Positions 1 through 7,929 are shown, counted from the stretch's first letter. The stretch is 64,000 nt of DNA from Candidatus Parcubacteria bacterium (GCA_018669975.1 JABHSK010000005.1:121146-185145); one strand, 5' to 3'. The notes: generated by a model from the sequence alone, not told the origin. Program-made: numbers and translations.

Positions 1-617
1 TAGAATTGGTAAAAGCTTTGGATGAGTATATTCCAGAGCCAAAACGTGATACTGACCAAGCATTCTTAATGCCTATTGAAGATATTTTTTCAATCGAAGG
101 TCGTGGTACAGTTGTTACCGGACGTATCGATAGAGGTATTGTTAAATTGAATGAGGAAGTAGAAATGGTTGGTATTAAAGATACTACTAAGACTGTTATT
201 ACTGGAATCGAGATGTTTAATAAACAACTTGAAGAAGGTAGAGCTGGTGATAATGCCGGATTGCTTCTTCGTGGTACCAAGAAGGAAGATGTAGAACGTG
301 GTCAAGTTTTGGCCAAACCTGGTTCTATTACTCCTCATACAGAATATGAAGCTGAAACATATATCCTAAGTAAAGAAGAAGGCGGTCGTCATACTCCATT
401 CTTCAAGGGATATAAACCACAGTTTTATATCCGTACTACTGACATTACTGGTGAAGTAGAATTGCCAGAGGGTACAGAGATGGTTATGCCTGGTGATACA
501 GTTAACTTGAAGATTAAGTTAATTGCTCCAGTAGCACTTGAAGAAAAATCAAAGTTCGCTATCCGTGAGGGTGGTCGTACTGTTGGTGCAGGTGTAGTAA
601 CTAAGATTATCAAATAA
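1..617 (+). CDS. tuf: elongation factor Tu, 3' part (gene begins before the window)
   Basis: EF-Tu carries aminoacyl-tRNA to the ribosome in a GTP-dependent way. About 204 codons are in frame from base 3 to the TAA at 615-617. They cover the end of the G domain (IPEPKRDTDQAFLMPIEDI) and barrel domains 2 and 3 (GRGTVVTGRI, EGGRHTPFFKGYKPQFY, MVMPGDTV and the C-terminal GGRTVGAGVV). The GTP-binding motifs lie upstream, outside the window, so this is a window truncation and not a broken gene. The gene sits just before rpsJ, as at the end of a str operon, and a GC-rich hairpin follows the stop. Identity is certain from the near-universal motifs. Confidence 0.98.
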   Translation, partial: ELVKALDEYIPEPKRDTDQAFLMPIEDIFSIEGRGTVVTGRIDRGIVKLNEEVEMVGIKDTTKTVITGIEMFNKQLEEGRAGDNAGLLLRGTKKEDVERGQVLAKPGSITPHTEYEAETYILSKEEGGRHTPFFKGYKPQFYIRTTDITGEVELPEGTEMVMPGDTVNLKIKLIAPVALEEKSKFAIREGGRTVGAGVVTKIIK

Positions 618-625
618 ATTTTCTT

Positions 626-649
626 TTCCCCCGGTGTATGCCGGGGGAA
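626..649 (+). terminator. hairpin after tuf
   Basis: Nine bases (626-634, TTCCCCCGG) pair exactly with 641-649 (CCGGGGGAA) around a 6-nt loop. The downstream tract is A/T rich (ttaaaatattt) but not a clean T run, so termination may be partial and rpsJ could receive read-through from tuf. Confidence 0.6.
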
Positions 650-695
650 TTAAAATATTTATAAATTAAGTAGATTAACAATCAATTTTAAATCC

Positions 696-1028
696 ATGCA
701 AGAAAAAGTTGCAAAAGAAGAAGTTCAGTCAAGAATCAGGATTAAGATCCGAGCTTATGATCATAAGATTATTGATCAGTCTACCAAGACTATCATTGAA
801 ACAGTAGATCGTACTGGAGCCACAGTTATTGGTCCTATTCCTTTACCTACTGAAAAGAAAAAGTTCACAGTGCTTAGATCTACCTTTGTTCATAAAGATG
901 CTCGTGATCAATACGAAATGAGGGTGCACAAGAGATTACTTGATATCATAAATCCTACTCCTCAGACAGTAGATGCTTTGCAAAATTTGAATTTGCCAGC
1001 TGGTGTGGATTTGGAAATAAAAATGTAG
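696..1028 (+). CDS. rpsJ: 30S ribosomal protein S10
   Basis: uS10 is a small-subunit head protein and, in many bacteria, a NusB partner in antitermination. The 110-residue product is slightly longer than the usual ~102. It carries the IRAYDHKIIDQSTKTI and GPIPLPT motifs and ends in the usual hydrophobic VDLEIKM. The first residues (MQEKVAKEEVQS) are a short charged extension. The ATG at 696 has no Shine-Dalgarno site. The gene is isolated by a hairpin on each side: the tuf hairpin upstream, and a long gap with a strong terminator-like hairpin before rplC. It may therefore be co-transcribed with tuf and not with the rest of the S10 operon. Confidence 0.97.
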   Translation: MQEKVAKEEVQSRIRIKIRAYDHKIIDQSTKTIIETVDRTGATVIGPIPLPTEKKKFTVLRSTFVHKDARDQYEMRVHKRLLDIINPTPQTVDALQNLNLPAGVDLEIKM

Positions 1029-1252
1029 TTCTTTTTTAGAAGAATAAAAATAAAAACTTTTTGTTGGTTTGTATAACCCTGGTCTGTATAGGCTATGGAA
1101 GTGTCAAATGAACAAAAGTGTTTTAGAAGGATAAAAATCGTCACAATTAAACCAACACAAGTTGCTAGAGTAATACTAGTAGTCGCGGTTTTGTCCTTAA
1201 AAAAGTTTTTTTTAAGAACAAAACCGCGATTTTTAATAAGATTAATAAATAT
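1029..1252 (+). promoter_or_regulatory. structured leader between rpsJ and rplC
   Basis: These 224 nt hold no credible gene, in an operon whose other gaps are mostly below 60 nt. Bases 1062-1070 (TGTTGGTTT) are exactly complementary to 1149-1157 (AAACCAACA) and could close a large domain. A 17-nt near-repeat, tttagaagaataaaaat (1035-1051) and tttagaaggataaaaat (1122-1138), lies in and beside this domain. A strong terminator-like hairpin follows (listed separately), then rplC. This is the layout expected of a ribosomal-protein leader or attenuator. The ligand or binding protein is not known; L3 or L4 would be natural guesses, since L4 controls the E. coli S10 operon. Confidence 0.5.
1183..1234 (+). 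terminator. strong hairpin plus T-run upstream of rplC
   Basis: TCGCGGTTTTGT at 1183-1194 pairs with ACAAAACCGCGA at 1218-1229, with further A/T pairs inside (CTTAAAAAA against TTTTTTTTAAG) and a run of five T from 1230. It looks like an intrinsic terminator but stands about 18 nt before the rplC start, so it is either the end of the tuf-rpsJ unit or an attenuator for rplC onward. Confidence 0.75.
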
Positions 1253-2059
1253 ATGGTCAAGTTTATTTTAGGAAAAAAACTGAATATGACCCAAAAGTTT
1301 TTGGAAGACGGCAGAGTTGCTCCGGTAACTGTTGTTGCTGCTGGTCCTTGTACTGTTACTCAGGTAAAGGGTGATAAAGACGGATATAGCGCAGTCCAGA
1401 TTGGCTTTGGGTTGAAAAAGAAAGTAAATAAACCACTGACAGGTCATCTAAAAGGTCTGGAGAATTTTCGTTATTTGCGTGAATTTAGATTAGAGAGTAC
1501 AGACAATATGACCAGAGGTAAGGTATTTGATGTTAGTAGCTTTCAGGCAGGTGATATTTTAACTGTAACAGCCACTTCTAAAGGTAAGGGTTTTCAAGGT
1601 GTAGTTAAGAGGCATGGTTTTCATGGTTCTCCAGCTAGCCATGGTCATAAAGATCAATTGAGAATGCCTGGATCTATTGGTGCTACTGATGCAGCTAGAG
1701 TTTTTAAGGGTACTCGTATGGGTGGCCGCATGGGCGGTGACACAGTAACGGTTACTAATCTAGAATTGATTGAAGTAGACCAGGAAAAAGGTTTGCTGTA
1801 TATCAAGGGAGCTGTACCAGGAGCTAGGAATTCTTTGGTGTCTGTTGTGACTGAAGGTGAGCTTACTTTTATAGAAAAAAAGAAAGAAGAGCCTAAGAAA
1901 GAAGAAAAAAAGACTGAAGAGAAACCAATTGAAGATAAGGTTGAGAAGAAAGAAGATAAAAAACCTGTAGCCAAAAAAGAGACTGTTAAAGTAGAAAAGC
2001 CAGCTAAGGAAGAAAAAAAAGAGGTAAAGAAAGAAGAGCCTAAGAAAGAAGAAAAATAA
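1253..2059 (+). CDS. rplC: 50S ribosomal protein L3, with Lys/Glu-rich tail
   Basis: uL3 is a primary 23S rRNA-binding protein near the peptidyl transferase centre. The core (about residues 1-207) has the signature GKGFQGVVKRHGF around 111-123 and the loop GHKDQLRMPGSIG around 131-143, plus the RMGGRMGGDTVTV stretch. Residues ~208-268 are a low-complexity tail of K and E that ordinary L3 (about 209 residues) lacks. Residues 228-241 (DKVEKKEDKKPVAK) recur near the N-terminus of L23, and the DNA is identical there over 38 nt. The ATG at 1253 follows 'taaatat' with no Shine-Dalgarno site. rplD begins 4 nt after the stop. Confidence 0.97.
   Translation: MVKFILGKKLNMTQKFLEDGRVAPVTVVAAGPCTVTQVKGDKDGYSAVQIGFGLKKKVNKPLTGHLKGLENFRYLREFRLESTDNMTRGKVFDVSSFQAGDILTVTATSKGKGFQGVVKRHGFHGSPASHGHKDQLRMPGSIGATDAARVFKGTRMGGRMGGDTVTVTNLELIEVDQEKGLLYIKGAVPGARNSLVSVVTEGELTFIEKKKEEPKKEEKKTEEKPIEDKVEKKEDKKPVAKKETVKVEKPAKEEKKEVKKEEPKKEEK
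1934..1971 (+). repeat. 38-nt direct repeat, copy 1 (inside rplC)
   Basis: Bases 1934-1971 are identical to 2734-2771, exactly 800 nt downstream. Both copies are in frame and encode the same DKVEKKEDKKPVA residues, here in the tail of L3. Confidence 0.95.
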
Positions 2060-2063
2060 ATAT

Positions 2064-2699
2064 ATGGCAGATATAAAAGTAAAATTATACGACTGGCAAG
2101 GTAAGGAAGTAGGTGTAGAAGCTCTAGATCCAGCTTTGTTTGGCGTTGAAGTAAAGCCTAACCTAGTCCATGAAGTTGTAGTAGCTCATCAAAAGAACAC
2201 TCGTGAAGCTATTGCTCACACCAAGGGTAGGTCTGATGTACGTGGTGGTGGTAAAAAACCATGGCGTCAAAAGGGTACCGGTAGAGCTCGTCATGGATCT
2301 ATCCGTTCTCCATTGTGGGTCGGTGGTGGTATCACTTTTGGTCCAACCTCTAAACGTAATTTTGCAGTTAAAGTAAACAAAAAAGTAAAAGCCTTAGCTT
2401 TAGCTATGGTATTAAGCGATAAGGTTAATGCTGAAAGAATGGTATTGGTTGATTCCTATAACATGCCAGAAGCTAAAACTAAATCACTTAGAGAAACTTT
2501 AGATAAGTTACCAAATAAAAGTAAACCAACTTTGATTTTGACCAAGAGTGCCAGCGATAATATAGTTTTGGCAGCTAAAAACTTACCTAGGGTAGAAACT
2601 TTACATTATGGTAGTTTGAACATATATGATTTATTGAAGTATGAGTATGTTTTGGTCAGTAAAGAACTTATTAAAAAAATAACAGAGATTTATTCATAA
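2064..2699 (+). CDS. rplD: 50S ribosomal protein L4
   Basis: uL4 lines the peptide exit tunnel with its extended loop. The 211-residue length is normal. The loop is visible at about residues 50-95 (HTKGRSDVRGGGKKPWRQKGTGRARHGS... shortened here), followed by the conserved PLWVGGGITFGP. The gene lies in the standard order between rplC (4-nt gap) and rplW (4-nt gap). In E. coli L4 represses its own operon; whether it acts on the structured leader before rplC here is open. Confidence 0.97.
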   Translation: MADIKVKLYDWQGKEVGVEALDPALFGVEVKPNLVHEVVVAHQKNTREAIAHTKGRSDVRGGGKKPWRQKGTGRARHGSIRSPLWVGGGITFGPTSKRNFAVKVNKKVKALALAMVLSDKVNAERMVLVDSYNMPEAKTKSLRETLDKLPNKSKPTLILTKSASDNIVLAAKNLPRVETLHYGSLNIYDLLKYEYVLVSKELIKKITEIYS

Positions 2700-2703
2700 A
2701 GAT

Positions 2704-3174
2704 ATGGGTATTTTTAACAAAAAAAATAAGACTGATAAGGTTGAGAAGAAAGAAGATAAAAAACCTGTAGCTAAAGTAACCAAGAAAGAGCTTAAGGAAG
2801 AGAAATCAACCACAAAGTCAGTTGCCAAGAAAAAAACCATAACCAAAAAAGTAGTTAAGACAACCAAGTCAGCTGCTACTAAAGGTGACGGGAAAGCTTA
2901 TAAGGTATTATTGAGGCCTATTATTTCTGAAAAAGCTACTTTGGGCGCATCTTTGAATAAATATGTGTTTGAAGTTTCACCTAAAGCTAATAAGGTTGAA
3001 ATTAAAAAAGCAATTAGTGAAGTATATAATGTTGTACCTGCTAACGTTAATATCTTAAACAAAAGAGGTAAGAACGTTCGTCGTGGTCGTAACTCGGGCA
3101 CAACTAAGAGTATCAAAAAAGCCGTTGTCACATTGAAAAAGGGCGACAGTATTAAATTGTATGAAGGTATTTAA
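2704..3174 (+). CDS. rplW: 50S ribosomal protein L23, with basic N-terminal extension
   Basis: uL23 lies at the tunnel exit and is the docking site for trigger factor and SRP. The core begins near residue 64 (KAYKVLLRPIISEKAT) and runs to the C-terminus, with the RRGRNSGTTKSIKKAVVTL segment. Residues 1-63 are an added Lys/Thr-rich, probably disordered arm that usual L23 (~95-100 residues) does not have. Residues 11-24 are the same as 228-241 of L3 and share a 38-nt identical DNA tract. An internal start near the core cannot be excluded, but the reading frame is open from the ATG at 2704 and that start directly follows rplD. Confidence 0.95.
   Translation: MGIFNKKNKTDKVEKKEDKKPVAKVTKKELKEEKSTTKSVAKKKTITKKVVKTTKSAATKGDGKAYKVLLRPIISEKATLGASLNKYVFEVSPKANKVEIKKAISEVYNVVPANVNILNKRGKNVRRGRNSGTTKSIKKAVVTLKKGDSIKLYEGI
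2734..2771 (+). repeat. 38-nt direct repeat, copy 2 (inside rplW)
   Basis: This tract is identical to 1934-1971 in the rplC tail. It encodes residues 11-23 of L23. Confidence 0.95.
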
Positions 3175-3182
3175 TAAAAATT

Positions 3183-4028
3183 ATGCCGATTAAAGTATAC
3201 AAACCAACCACACCAGCTCGTCGTAAGACTAGCGTATTGGTCAACAAGGATTTGAGCAAAGCACGCCCAAAGAAGTCTTTGATTACTATCAAAAAGAAAA
3301 GAGCAGGTAGAAATAACAAAGGCAGAATTACTGTTAGACATCAAGGTGGTGGTGTAAAAAGATTCATCAGAAAAGTTGATTTCAAGAGACAAAAATTTGA
3401 TATCACTGCTAAAGTTGAAGCTATTGAATATGATCCAAACCGTAATGCTAATATTGCATTAATAGTTTATGTTGATGGTGCTAGAAGTTATATTTTGGCT
3501 CCAGACAAACTTAAGACTGGTGATAAAATAAAATCTTCACAGGAAAAAATTAGCATCAAACTAGGTAATCGTTTGTTGTTGAAGAATATGCCTACTGGTA
3601 CAACTGTTTATAATGTAGAAATGGTACCAGGCAAAGGTGGTCAATTAGCTCGCGCAGCTGGTAATGGTCTAACATTGATGGCCTTGACTGACGGTAAAGC
3701 TCAATTGAAGATGCCTAGTGGAGAGATTAGAATAGTATTTGATACTTGCGCTGCTAGTGTTGGAATGCCTAGTAATCCAGAATTCAGAAATATCCGTTGG
3801 GGCAAAGCTGGTCGTATGAGACATAAAAACATCAGACCAACTGTTCGTGGTAAAGCTATGAATCCAGTAGATCATCCTCATGGTGGTGGTGAAGGATCAA
3901 ATCCAATTGGTTTGAAACATCCAAAGACGTTTAAGGGTAAACCTGCCTATGGTGTTAAGACTAGAAAGCAGAATAAAGCCTCAGATAAGTTTATTATCAA
4001 GCGTCGTAAGACTAGAAGTAAGAAATAA
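3183..4028 (+). CDS. rplB: 50S ribosomal protein L2
   Basis: uL2 bridges the subunits and is required for peptidyl transferase assembly. The 281-residue product has the basic N-terminus with KRAGRNNKGRITVRHQGGG (about 39-57), the SH3-like centre, and the C-terminal NPVDHPHGGGEG at about 227-238. That motif includes the conserved histidine (H231) that corresponds to E. coli H229. The C-terminus is strongly basic (KTRKQNK...RRKTRSKK). The gene follows rplW by 8 nt and precedes rpsS by 9 nt. Confidence 0.98.
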   Translation: MPIKVYKPTTPARRKTSVLVNKDLSKARPKKSLITIKKKRAGRNNKGRITVRHQGGGVKRFIRKVDFKRQKFDITAKVEAIEYDPNRNANIALIVYVDGARSYILAPDKLKTGDKIKSSQEKISIKLGNRLLLKNMPTGTTVYNVEMVPGKGGQLARAAGNGLTLMALTDGKAQLKMPSGEIRIVFDTCAASVGMPSNPEFRNIRWGKAGRMRHKNIRPTVRGKAMNPVDHPHGGGEGSNPIGLKHPKTFKGKPAYGVKTRKQNKASDKFIIKRRKTRSKK

Positions 4029-4037
4029 ATAAAATAT

Positions 4038-4319
4038 ATGTCAAGAAGTTTAAAAAAAGGCCCTTATACTGATCCCAAATTATTGAAGAAAATCATTAAT
4101 TTGAAACCAGAACAAGCTAAAGTTATTAAGACTTGGTCTAGGTCTTCTACTATTAGTCCAGAAATGGTTGGTTTTACTTTCGGAGTGCATAATGGTAAAG
4201 ATCATATTCCAGTGTATGTAGTTGAGAATATGGTTGGGCACAAATTAGGAGAATTTTCACCTACACGTAAGTTTGTCAGTCATGGTGGTAAAATGGCTAA
4301 AACACAGGCTAAGAAGTAA
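4038..4319 (+). CDS. rpsS: 30S ribosomal protein S19
   Basis: uS19 sits in the head of the small subunit and contacts the A-site finger. The 93-residue length is normal. It starts with MSRSLKKGPY and contains TWSRSSTISPEMVGFTFGVHNG and the C-terminal GHKLGEFSPTRKFVSHGG. The start at 4038 follows 'aaatat' without a Shine-Dalgarno site. Confidence 0.98.
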   Translation: MSRSLKKGPYTDPKLLKKIINLKPEQAKVIKTWSRSSTISPEMVGFTFGVHNGKDHIPVYVVENMVGHKLGEFSPTRKFVSHGGKMAKTQAKK

Positions 4320-4347
4320 TTAATCTTGCAGTAAGTTTAAGATAAAT

Positions 4348-4878
4348 ATGATTGAAGCAAAAGCAAAATTGAAAAATGTAAGAATCTCATCAAAAAAGAT
4401 GCGCTTGGTAGCTGATGCTATCAGAGGTTTAGAAGTGGCACCTGCTTTGGAGAGATTGCAAATTCTTTTCAAAAAATCATCTCCAGTCATTGAAAAATTG
4501 TTACGTAGTGCTGTTGCTAATGCCATGGATAGATTCAATGTTAAGGAAGAAGATTTAGTTATAAAGAGTATTATTGTTAATAAAGGTGCAGATTTAAAGC
4601 GTTGGAGACCAGCTGCTTTTGGTCGCGCCCATCCTTTTCGTAAACATTCTTCACATGTAGAGATTACTTTGACTACCAAAGAAGGTGTTAAAGCTACAGC
4701 TAAAGATAAGAAGAAAGAAGAGATTGAAACTGTTGATTTGACCAAGACAGATAAAAAAGCTCCTACTGGTACTAAAGCTGAGGGCAAATCTGTTAAACAA
4801 GATAAGAAAACACAAGCTCCGGCTCAACAAGCGTCTGCTGGAAAAAGCAAAGGTAATATTAATGTAAAAAAAGGTTAA
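4348..4878 (+). CDS. rplV: 50S ribosomal protein L22, with C-terminal extension
   Basis: uL22 lines the exit tunnel. The core (about residues 1-112) has the KNVRISSKKMRLVADAIRG start, the KLLRSAVANA helix, and the hairpin tip ending in RAHPFRKHSSHVEITLT. About 60 further residues rich in Lys, Thr, Gln and Ala follow (KDKKKEEIETVDL onward) and have no counterpart in typical ~110-residue L22. The stop is 1 nt before the start of rpsC. Confidence 0.97.
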   Translation: MIEAKAKLKNVRISSKKMRLVADAIRGLEVAPALERLQILFKKSSPVIEKLLRSAVANAMDRFNVKEEDLVIKSIIVNKGADLKRWRPAAFGRAHPFRKHSSHVEITLTTKEGVKATAKDKKKEEIETVDLTKTDKKAPTGTKAEGKSVKQDKKTQAPAQQASAGKSKGNINVKKG

Positions 4879-4879
4879 T

Positions 4880-5659
4880 ATGGGTAAAAAAGTAAATCCA
4901 AGAGTATTTCGTATCGGATTAAGTGAGAATTGGAGTTCTCGCTGGTATTCTGGTCATGATTTTCCAAAGCTTTTGCGGGAAGATATTTTAATCAGAGGTC
5001 ATTTAAAAAAAGCCTTGAGAGATGCTGGAATAGATAGAGTTCGTATTGAAAGAAGTCGTGGTAAAGTGACTATCAACATTGATGCTGCCAAGCCAGGTTT
5101 AATTATTGGTCGCGGTGGTAGCGGAATCGAAGAATTGAAAAAGGTAATTCAAAAGAAATTTTTAGGTAAAGATGTTAAATTGCAAATAAATATTACTGAG
5201 GTTTCAGTACCAAACTTAGCCGCCAATGTTATTGTTCAGAGTATTAGAGATGATGTAGAGAAGAGAATTCCTTTTCGTCGCGTTATGAAACAAAACATTG
5301 ATAAGGTAATGAAGGCTGGTGGTCAAGGTGTAAAAATTATTTTGGCTGGACGTCTAAACGGTGTGGAAATTGCTCGTTCTGAAAAATTGACTCAGGGCAA
5401 AGTACCACTGCAGACATTGCGTGCCAATATTGATTATAGTCGCGGAGTAGCTAACACTATTTACGGAGTCATTGGTATCAAAGTTTGGATTTACAAAGGA
5501 GAATATTTTGATAAGAAAAAGAAAGAAGACAAAGGTAAGATGAAAGCTCCTACCAAGACAGTTAAATTGTTTTCTAAAGATAAAGTTAACATTCAACCAA
5601 TAGAACCAGCTGTTAAAAAACCAGCTAATACAGCAGACAAAAAGACCAGTAAAAAATAA
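4880..5659 (+). CDS. rpsC: 30S ribosomal protein S3
   Basis: uS3 forms part of the mRNA entry channel. The 259-residue product begins MGKKVNPRVFRIG, has a type II KH domain with the loop IIGRGGSG at about 75-82, and the C-terminal domain with RRVMKQNIDKVMKAGGQG and GVIGIKVWIYKGE. A basic tail of about 45 residues ends the protein. Most S3 proteins are 210-235 residues, so the tail is a moderate extension. Confidence 0.98.
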   Translation: MGKKVNPRVFRIGLSENWSSRWYSGHDFPKLLREDILIRGHLKKALRDAGIDRVRIERSRGKVTINIDAAKPGLIIGRGGSGIEELKKVIQKKFLGKDVKLQINITEVSVPNLAANVIVQSIRDDVEKRIPFRRVMKQNIDKVMKAGGQGVKIILAGRLNGVEIARSEKLTQGKVPLQTLRANIDYSRGVANTIYGVIGIKVWIYKGEYFDKKKKEDKGKMKAPTKTVKLFSKDKVNIQPIEPAVKKPANTADKKTSKK

Positions 5660-5686
5660 TTTTCAATAGATTCAAGATAAAAATAT

Positions 5687-6103
5687 ATGTTAGCACCAAA
5701 GAAAGTAAAACATAGAAAATGGCACAGAGGTGATAAGATCAAGGGTAAAGCTACTCGTATGACTAAAGTTAGCTTTGGTGATTATGGCCTTAAGGGCTTG
5801 CAGGCTGGTTGGATTACAGCTAGACAAATTGAGTCAGCTCGTCGTGCTATTGTTGGTCATATTCAGAGAGGTGGAAAAGTATTTATTAGAATTTTTCCAG
5901 ACAAGCCCATTACTGCCAAAGGTAATGAAATGCCCATGGGTAAAGGTAAGGGTGCTGTTGACCATTATGTAGCAGTAGTCAAACCTGGTACGGTTCTATT
6001 TGAGATGAGTGGTGTTGATGAAGAGACAGCTAGAAGGTCTATGCAATTAGCAGGCTACAAGCTACCAGTTAAAACAAAATTCGTAAGCAAAGATTTAATT
6101 TAA
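5687..6103 (+). CDS. rplP: 50S ribosomal protein L16
   Basis: uL16 helps organise the A site of the large subunit. The 138 residues include MLAPKKVKHRKWHRG, the SARRAIVGHIQRGGKVFIRIFP segment and the conserved EMPMGKGKGAVDHYVAVVKPG. It stands between rpsC (27-nt gap) and rpmC (4-nt gap), which is the classical order. Confidence 0.98.
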   Translation: MLAPKKVKHRKWHRGDKIKGKATRMTKVSFGDYGLKGLQAGWITARQIESARRAIVGHIQRGGKVFIRIFPDKPITAKGNEMPMGKGKGAVDHYVAVVKPGTVLFEMSGVDEETARRSMQLAGYKLPVKTKFVSKDLI

Positions 6104-6107
6104 GCAT

Positions 6108-6350
6108 ATGAAAATAGCAGAAATCAGAAAATTAGACATACAAAAGCTAAATGAGGCCTTGGCTGATTTAAGAAATAAAAGCAGGGAGCTTAGATTTAGT
6201 ATTGCCAATAATCAATTGAGTGCTGTCAGAGATTTGAGAAAAACTAAGAAGGATATTGCTAAAATTATTACTATTTTAAATGAAAAAAGGGTAGTTACGG
6301 AAGACAGTAAAGCAGAAAAGGTAAGTGAAGATAAAAAGGAAAAGAAATAA
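6108..6350 (+). CDS. rpmC: 50S ribosomal protein L29, with short charged tail
   Basis: uL29 lies beside L23 at the tunnel exit. The core is the usual two-helix protein (KLNEALADLRNKSRELRFS, then NNQLSAVRDLRKTKKDIAKIITIL). After about residue 62 comes a tail of Lys and Glu (DSKAEKVSEDKKEKK) that standard 60-70 residue L29 proteins lack. This is another case of the tails seen on L3, L22, L23 and L15 in this operon. Confidence 0.95.
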   Translation: MKIAEIRKLDIQKLNEALADLRNKSRELRFSIANNQLSAVRDLRKTKKDIAKIITILNEKRVVTEDSKAEKVSEDKKEKK

Positions 6351-6382
6351 TTTTTCCGCTACAGGCGGAGTAAACAAAGTAT

Positions 6383-6631
6383 ATGGAAAAACAAGTAATT
6401 AAGAAAAAATTAGAAGGAGAAGTCGTTAGTGACAAGATGGATAAAACTGTTGTTATTAGTGTTGTTAGTATTAAAACACACTCTAAGTACAAGAAGCAGT
6501 ATAAGTCTTCAAAAAAGTATAAGGCTCACGACGAAAAAAATCAGTATAAAGAAGGTGATGTTGTAATTATTGAAGCATGTCGTCCACTTTCTGCTGACAA
6601 GAGATGGAGAGTTATAAAAAAAGTAAAATAA
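6383..6631 (+). CDS. rpsQ: 30S ribosomal protein S17
   Basis: uS17 is an early-binding small-subunit protein with an OB fold. The 82 residues include LEGEVVSDKMDKTVVISVVS, the KYKKQYKSSKKYKAHDE segment and the C-terminal EACRPLSADKRWRVIKKV, all diagnostic. Just upstream (6355-6370) lies a small inverted repeat, tttccgct/aggcgga, whose role is unclear. Confidence 0.97.
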   Translation: MEKQVIKKKLEGEVVSDKMDKTVVISVVSIKTHSKYKKQYKSSKKYKAHDEKNQYKEGDVVIIEACRPLSADKRWRVIKKVK

Positions 6632-6641
6632 CCACAGATAT

Positions 6642-7013
6642 ATGATTCAACACAGGTCAATGTTAAAAGTCGCTGATAATTCAGGTGCAAAGCTAGTGCA
6701 ATGCATCAGGGTTTTAGGTGGTTATAAAAAAAGATACGCCCGTGTCGGTGATTTGATTACTATTACTGTAAAGTCTGCTCAACCACACGCTGCTGTAAAG
6801 AAAGGGCAAGTTTTACACGCGGTTGTTGTTAGGCAGAGAAAAGAAACTAGAAGACCAAGTGGTGTATACGTTAGATTTGATGATAATGCAGTGGTTATTG
6901 TTGATAGAAAGACTAAGGAAATCAAAGGTACACGTATCTTTGGACCAATCGCTAGAGAATTAAGGGTAAAGGGATACAATAAAATTGTCTCTTTGGCACC
7001 GGAGGTATTATAA
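6642..7013 (+). CDS. rplN: 50S ribosomal protein L14
   Basis: uL14 contacts S12 helix 44 at the subunit interface and is the target of the silencing factor RsfS. The 123-residue length is normal. MIQHRSMLKVADNSGAKLVQCIRVLGG opens the protein (cited in part), and GPIARELRVKGYNKIVSLAPEVL closes it. Identity is certain. Confidence 0.98.
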   Translation: MIQHRSMLKVADNSGAKLVQCIRVLGGYKKRYARVGDLITITVKSAQPHAAVKKGQVLHAVVVRQRKETRRPSGVYVRFDDNAVVIVDRKTKEIKGTRIFGPIARELRVKGYNKIVSLAPEVL

Positions 7014-7016
7014 AAT

Positions 7017-7343
7017 ATGAAAGTCAATAAAATGAACATAAAAGTGAATGACAAAGTAGCAGTTATTACCGGAAAAAATAAAGGTAAAGACGGCAAGGTT
7101 GTTCAAATTTTACCGTCAATGAACAAGGTGGTTGTTGAAGGTGTTAATATTATGTATAAACACTTACGACCACAAAAAAGCGGTGAAAAAGGACAAAGAG
7201 TTCAGTTTAACGGACCAATTACTGTTAGTAATGTCATGTTGGTTTGTCCAAAGTGTAGTAAACAATCACGTATTGGAATTAAGGTTGGTGATAATAAGCA
7301 AAAAGCAAGATTTTGCAAAAAGTGTAAAGAAGTAATTGATTAA
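7017..7343 (+). CDS. rplX: 50S ribosomal protein L24, four-cysteine type
   Basis: uL24 starts large-subunit assembly. A KOW motif is clear (DKVAVITGKNKGKDGKVVQI, residues ~12-31). The C-terminal half holds two Cys pairs, C77-x2-C80 and C100-x2-C103, which suggest a zinc site as in many non-enteric L24 proteins. I chose the ATG at 7017, 3 nt after rplN. A second ATG at 7032 (MNIKVND) would give a more typical N-terminus and remains possible. Confidence 0.96.
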   Translation: MKVNKMNIKVNDKVAVITGKNKGKDGKVVQILPSMNKVVVEGVNIMYKHLRPQKSGEKGQRVQFNGPITVSNVMLVCPKCSKQSRIGIKVGDNKQKARFCKKCKEVID

Positions 7344-7371
7344 TACTTCAATAAATTCAGTATAAAAAAAT

Positions 7372-7923
7372 ATGAATAAATTAGCAGAACAGTATAAGAA
7401 AGAAATCAGACCAAGCCTGCAAAAGGAGCTAGGTTTAGACAATGTCATGGCCGTGCCAAAATTGGACAAGATCGTGATTAATATTGGTATTGGTAAAGCT
7501 ACTCAAGACAAGCAGTGGATTGAATTATCCAAATCAATCTTGGAGAGAATTACTGGTCAAAAACCAATGGCTACTAAAGCTAGAAAGTCTATCTCTAATT
7601 TTAAAGTTCGTGAAGGCATGGTAGTCGGTTCAAAAGTCACACTACGTGGTGAACGTATGTATGATTTCTTATACAGATTAGTTAATTCTACTATTCCTAG
7701 ATTTAGAGATTTCTATGGCCTAGAACCAAAAAGAGGTTTTGATGGTAACGGAAACTATACTTTGGGCTTGAAAGAACATATTGTTTTCCCAGAAATAGGT
7801 ATGGATGATGTAGAAAAAGTTCACGGTTTAGAAGTAACTATAGTAACTTCTGCTAAAGATAACCAACAAGCATTGGCTTTGCTCCGCGCTCTAGGTTTTC
7901 CTTTTAAAAAGAATAAGAAATAA
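7372..7923 (+). CDS. rplE: 50S ribosomal protein L5
   Basis: uL5 binds 5S rRNA in the central protuberance. The 183 residues include the VPKLDKIVINIGIG strand, the ITGQKPMATKARKSISNFKVREG segment (cited in part), and GLKEHIVFPEI near the C-terminus. Length and order (rplX-rplE-rpsZ) are standard. Confidence 0.98.
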   Translation: MNKLAEQYKKEIRPSLQKELGLDNVMAVPKLDKIVINIGIGKATQDKQWIELSKSILERITGQKPMATKARKSISNFKVREGMVVGSKVTLRGERMYDFLYRLVNSTIPRFRDFYGLEPKRGFDGNGNYTLGLKEHIVFPEIGMDDVEKVHGLEVTIVTSAKDNQQALALLRALGFPFKKNKK

Positions 7924-7929
7924 AATATT

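Noticed and set aside
1861..2057. Frameshift or run-on at the end of rplC
   Set aside because: The Lys/Glu tail is in frame, ends at a clean TAA 4 nt before rplD, and similar tails occur on L22, L23 and L15, so it is a real extension.
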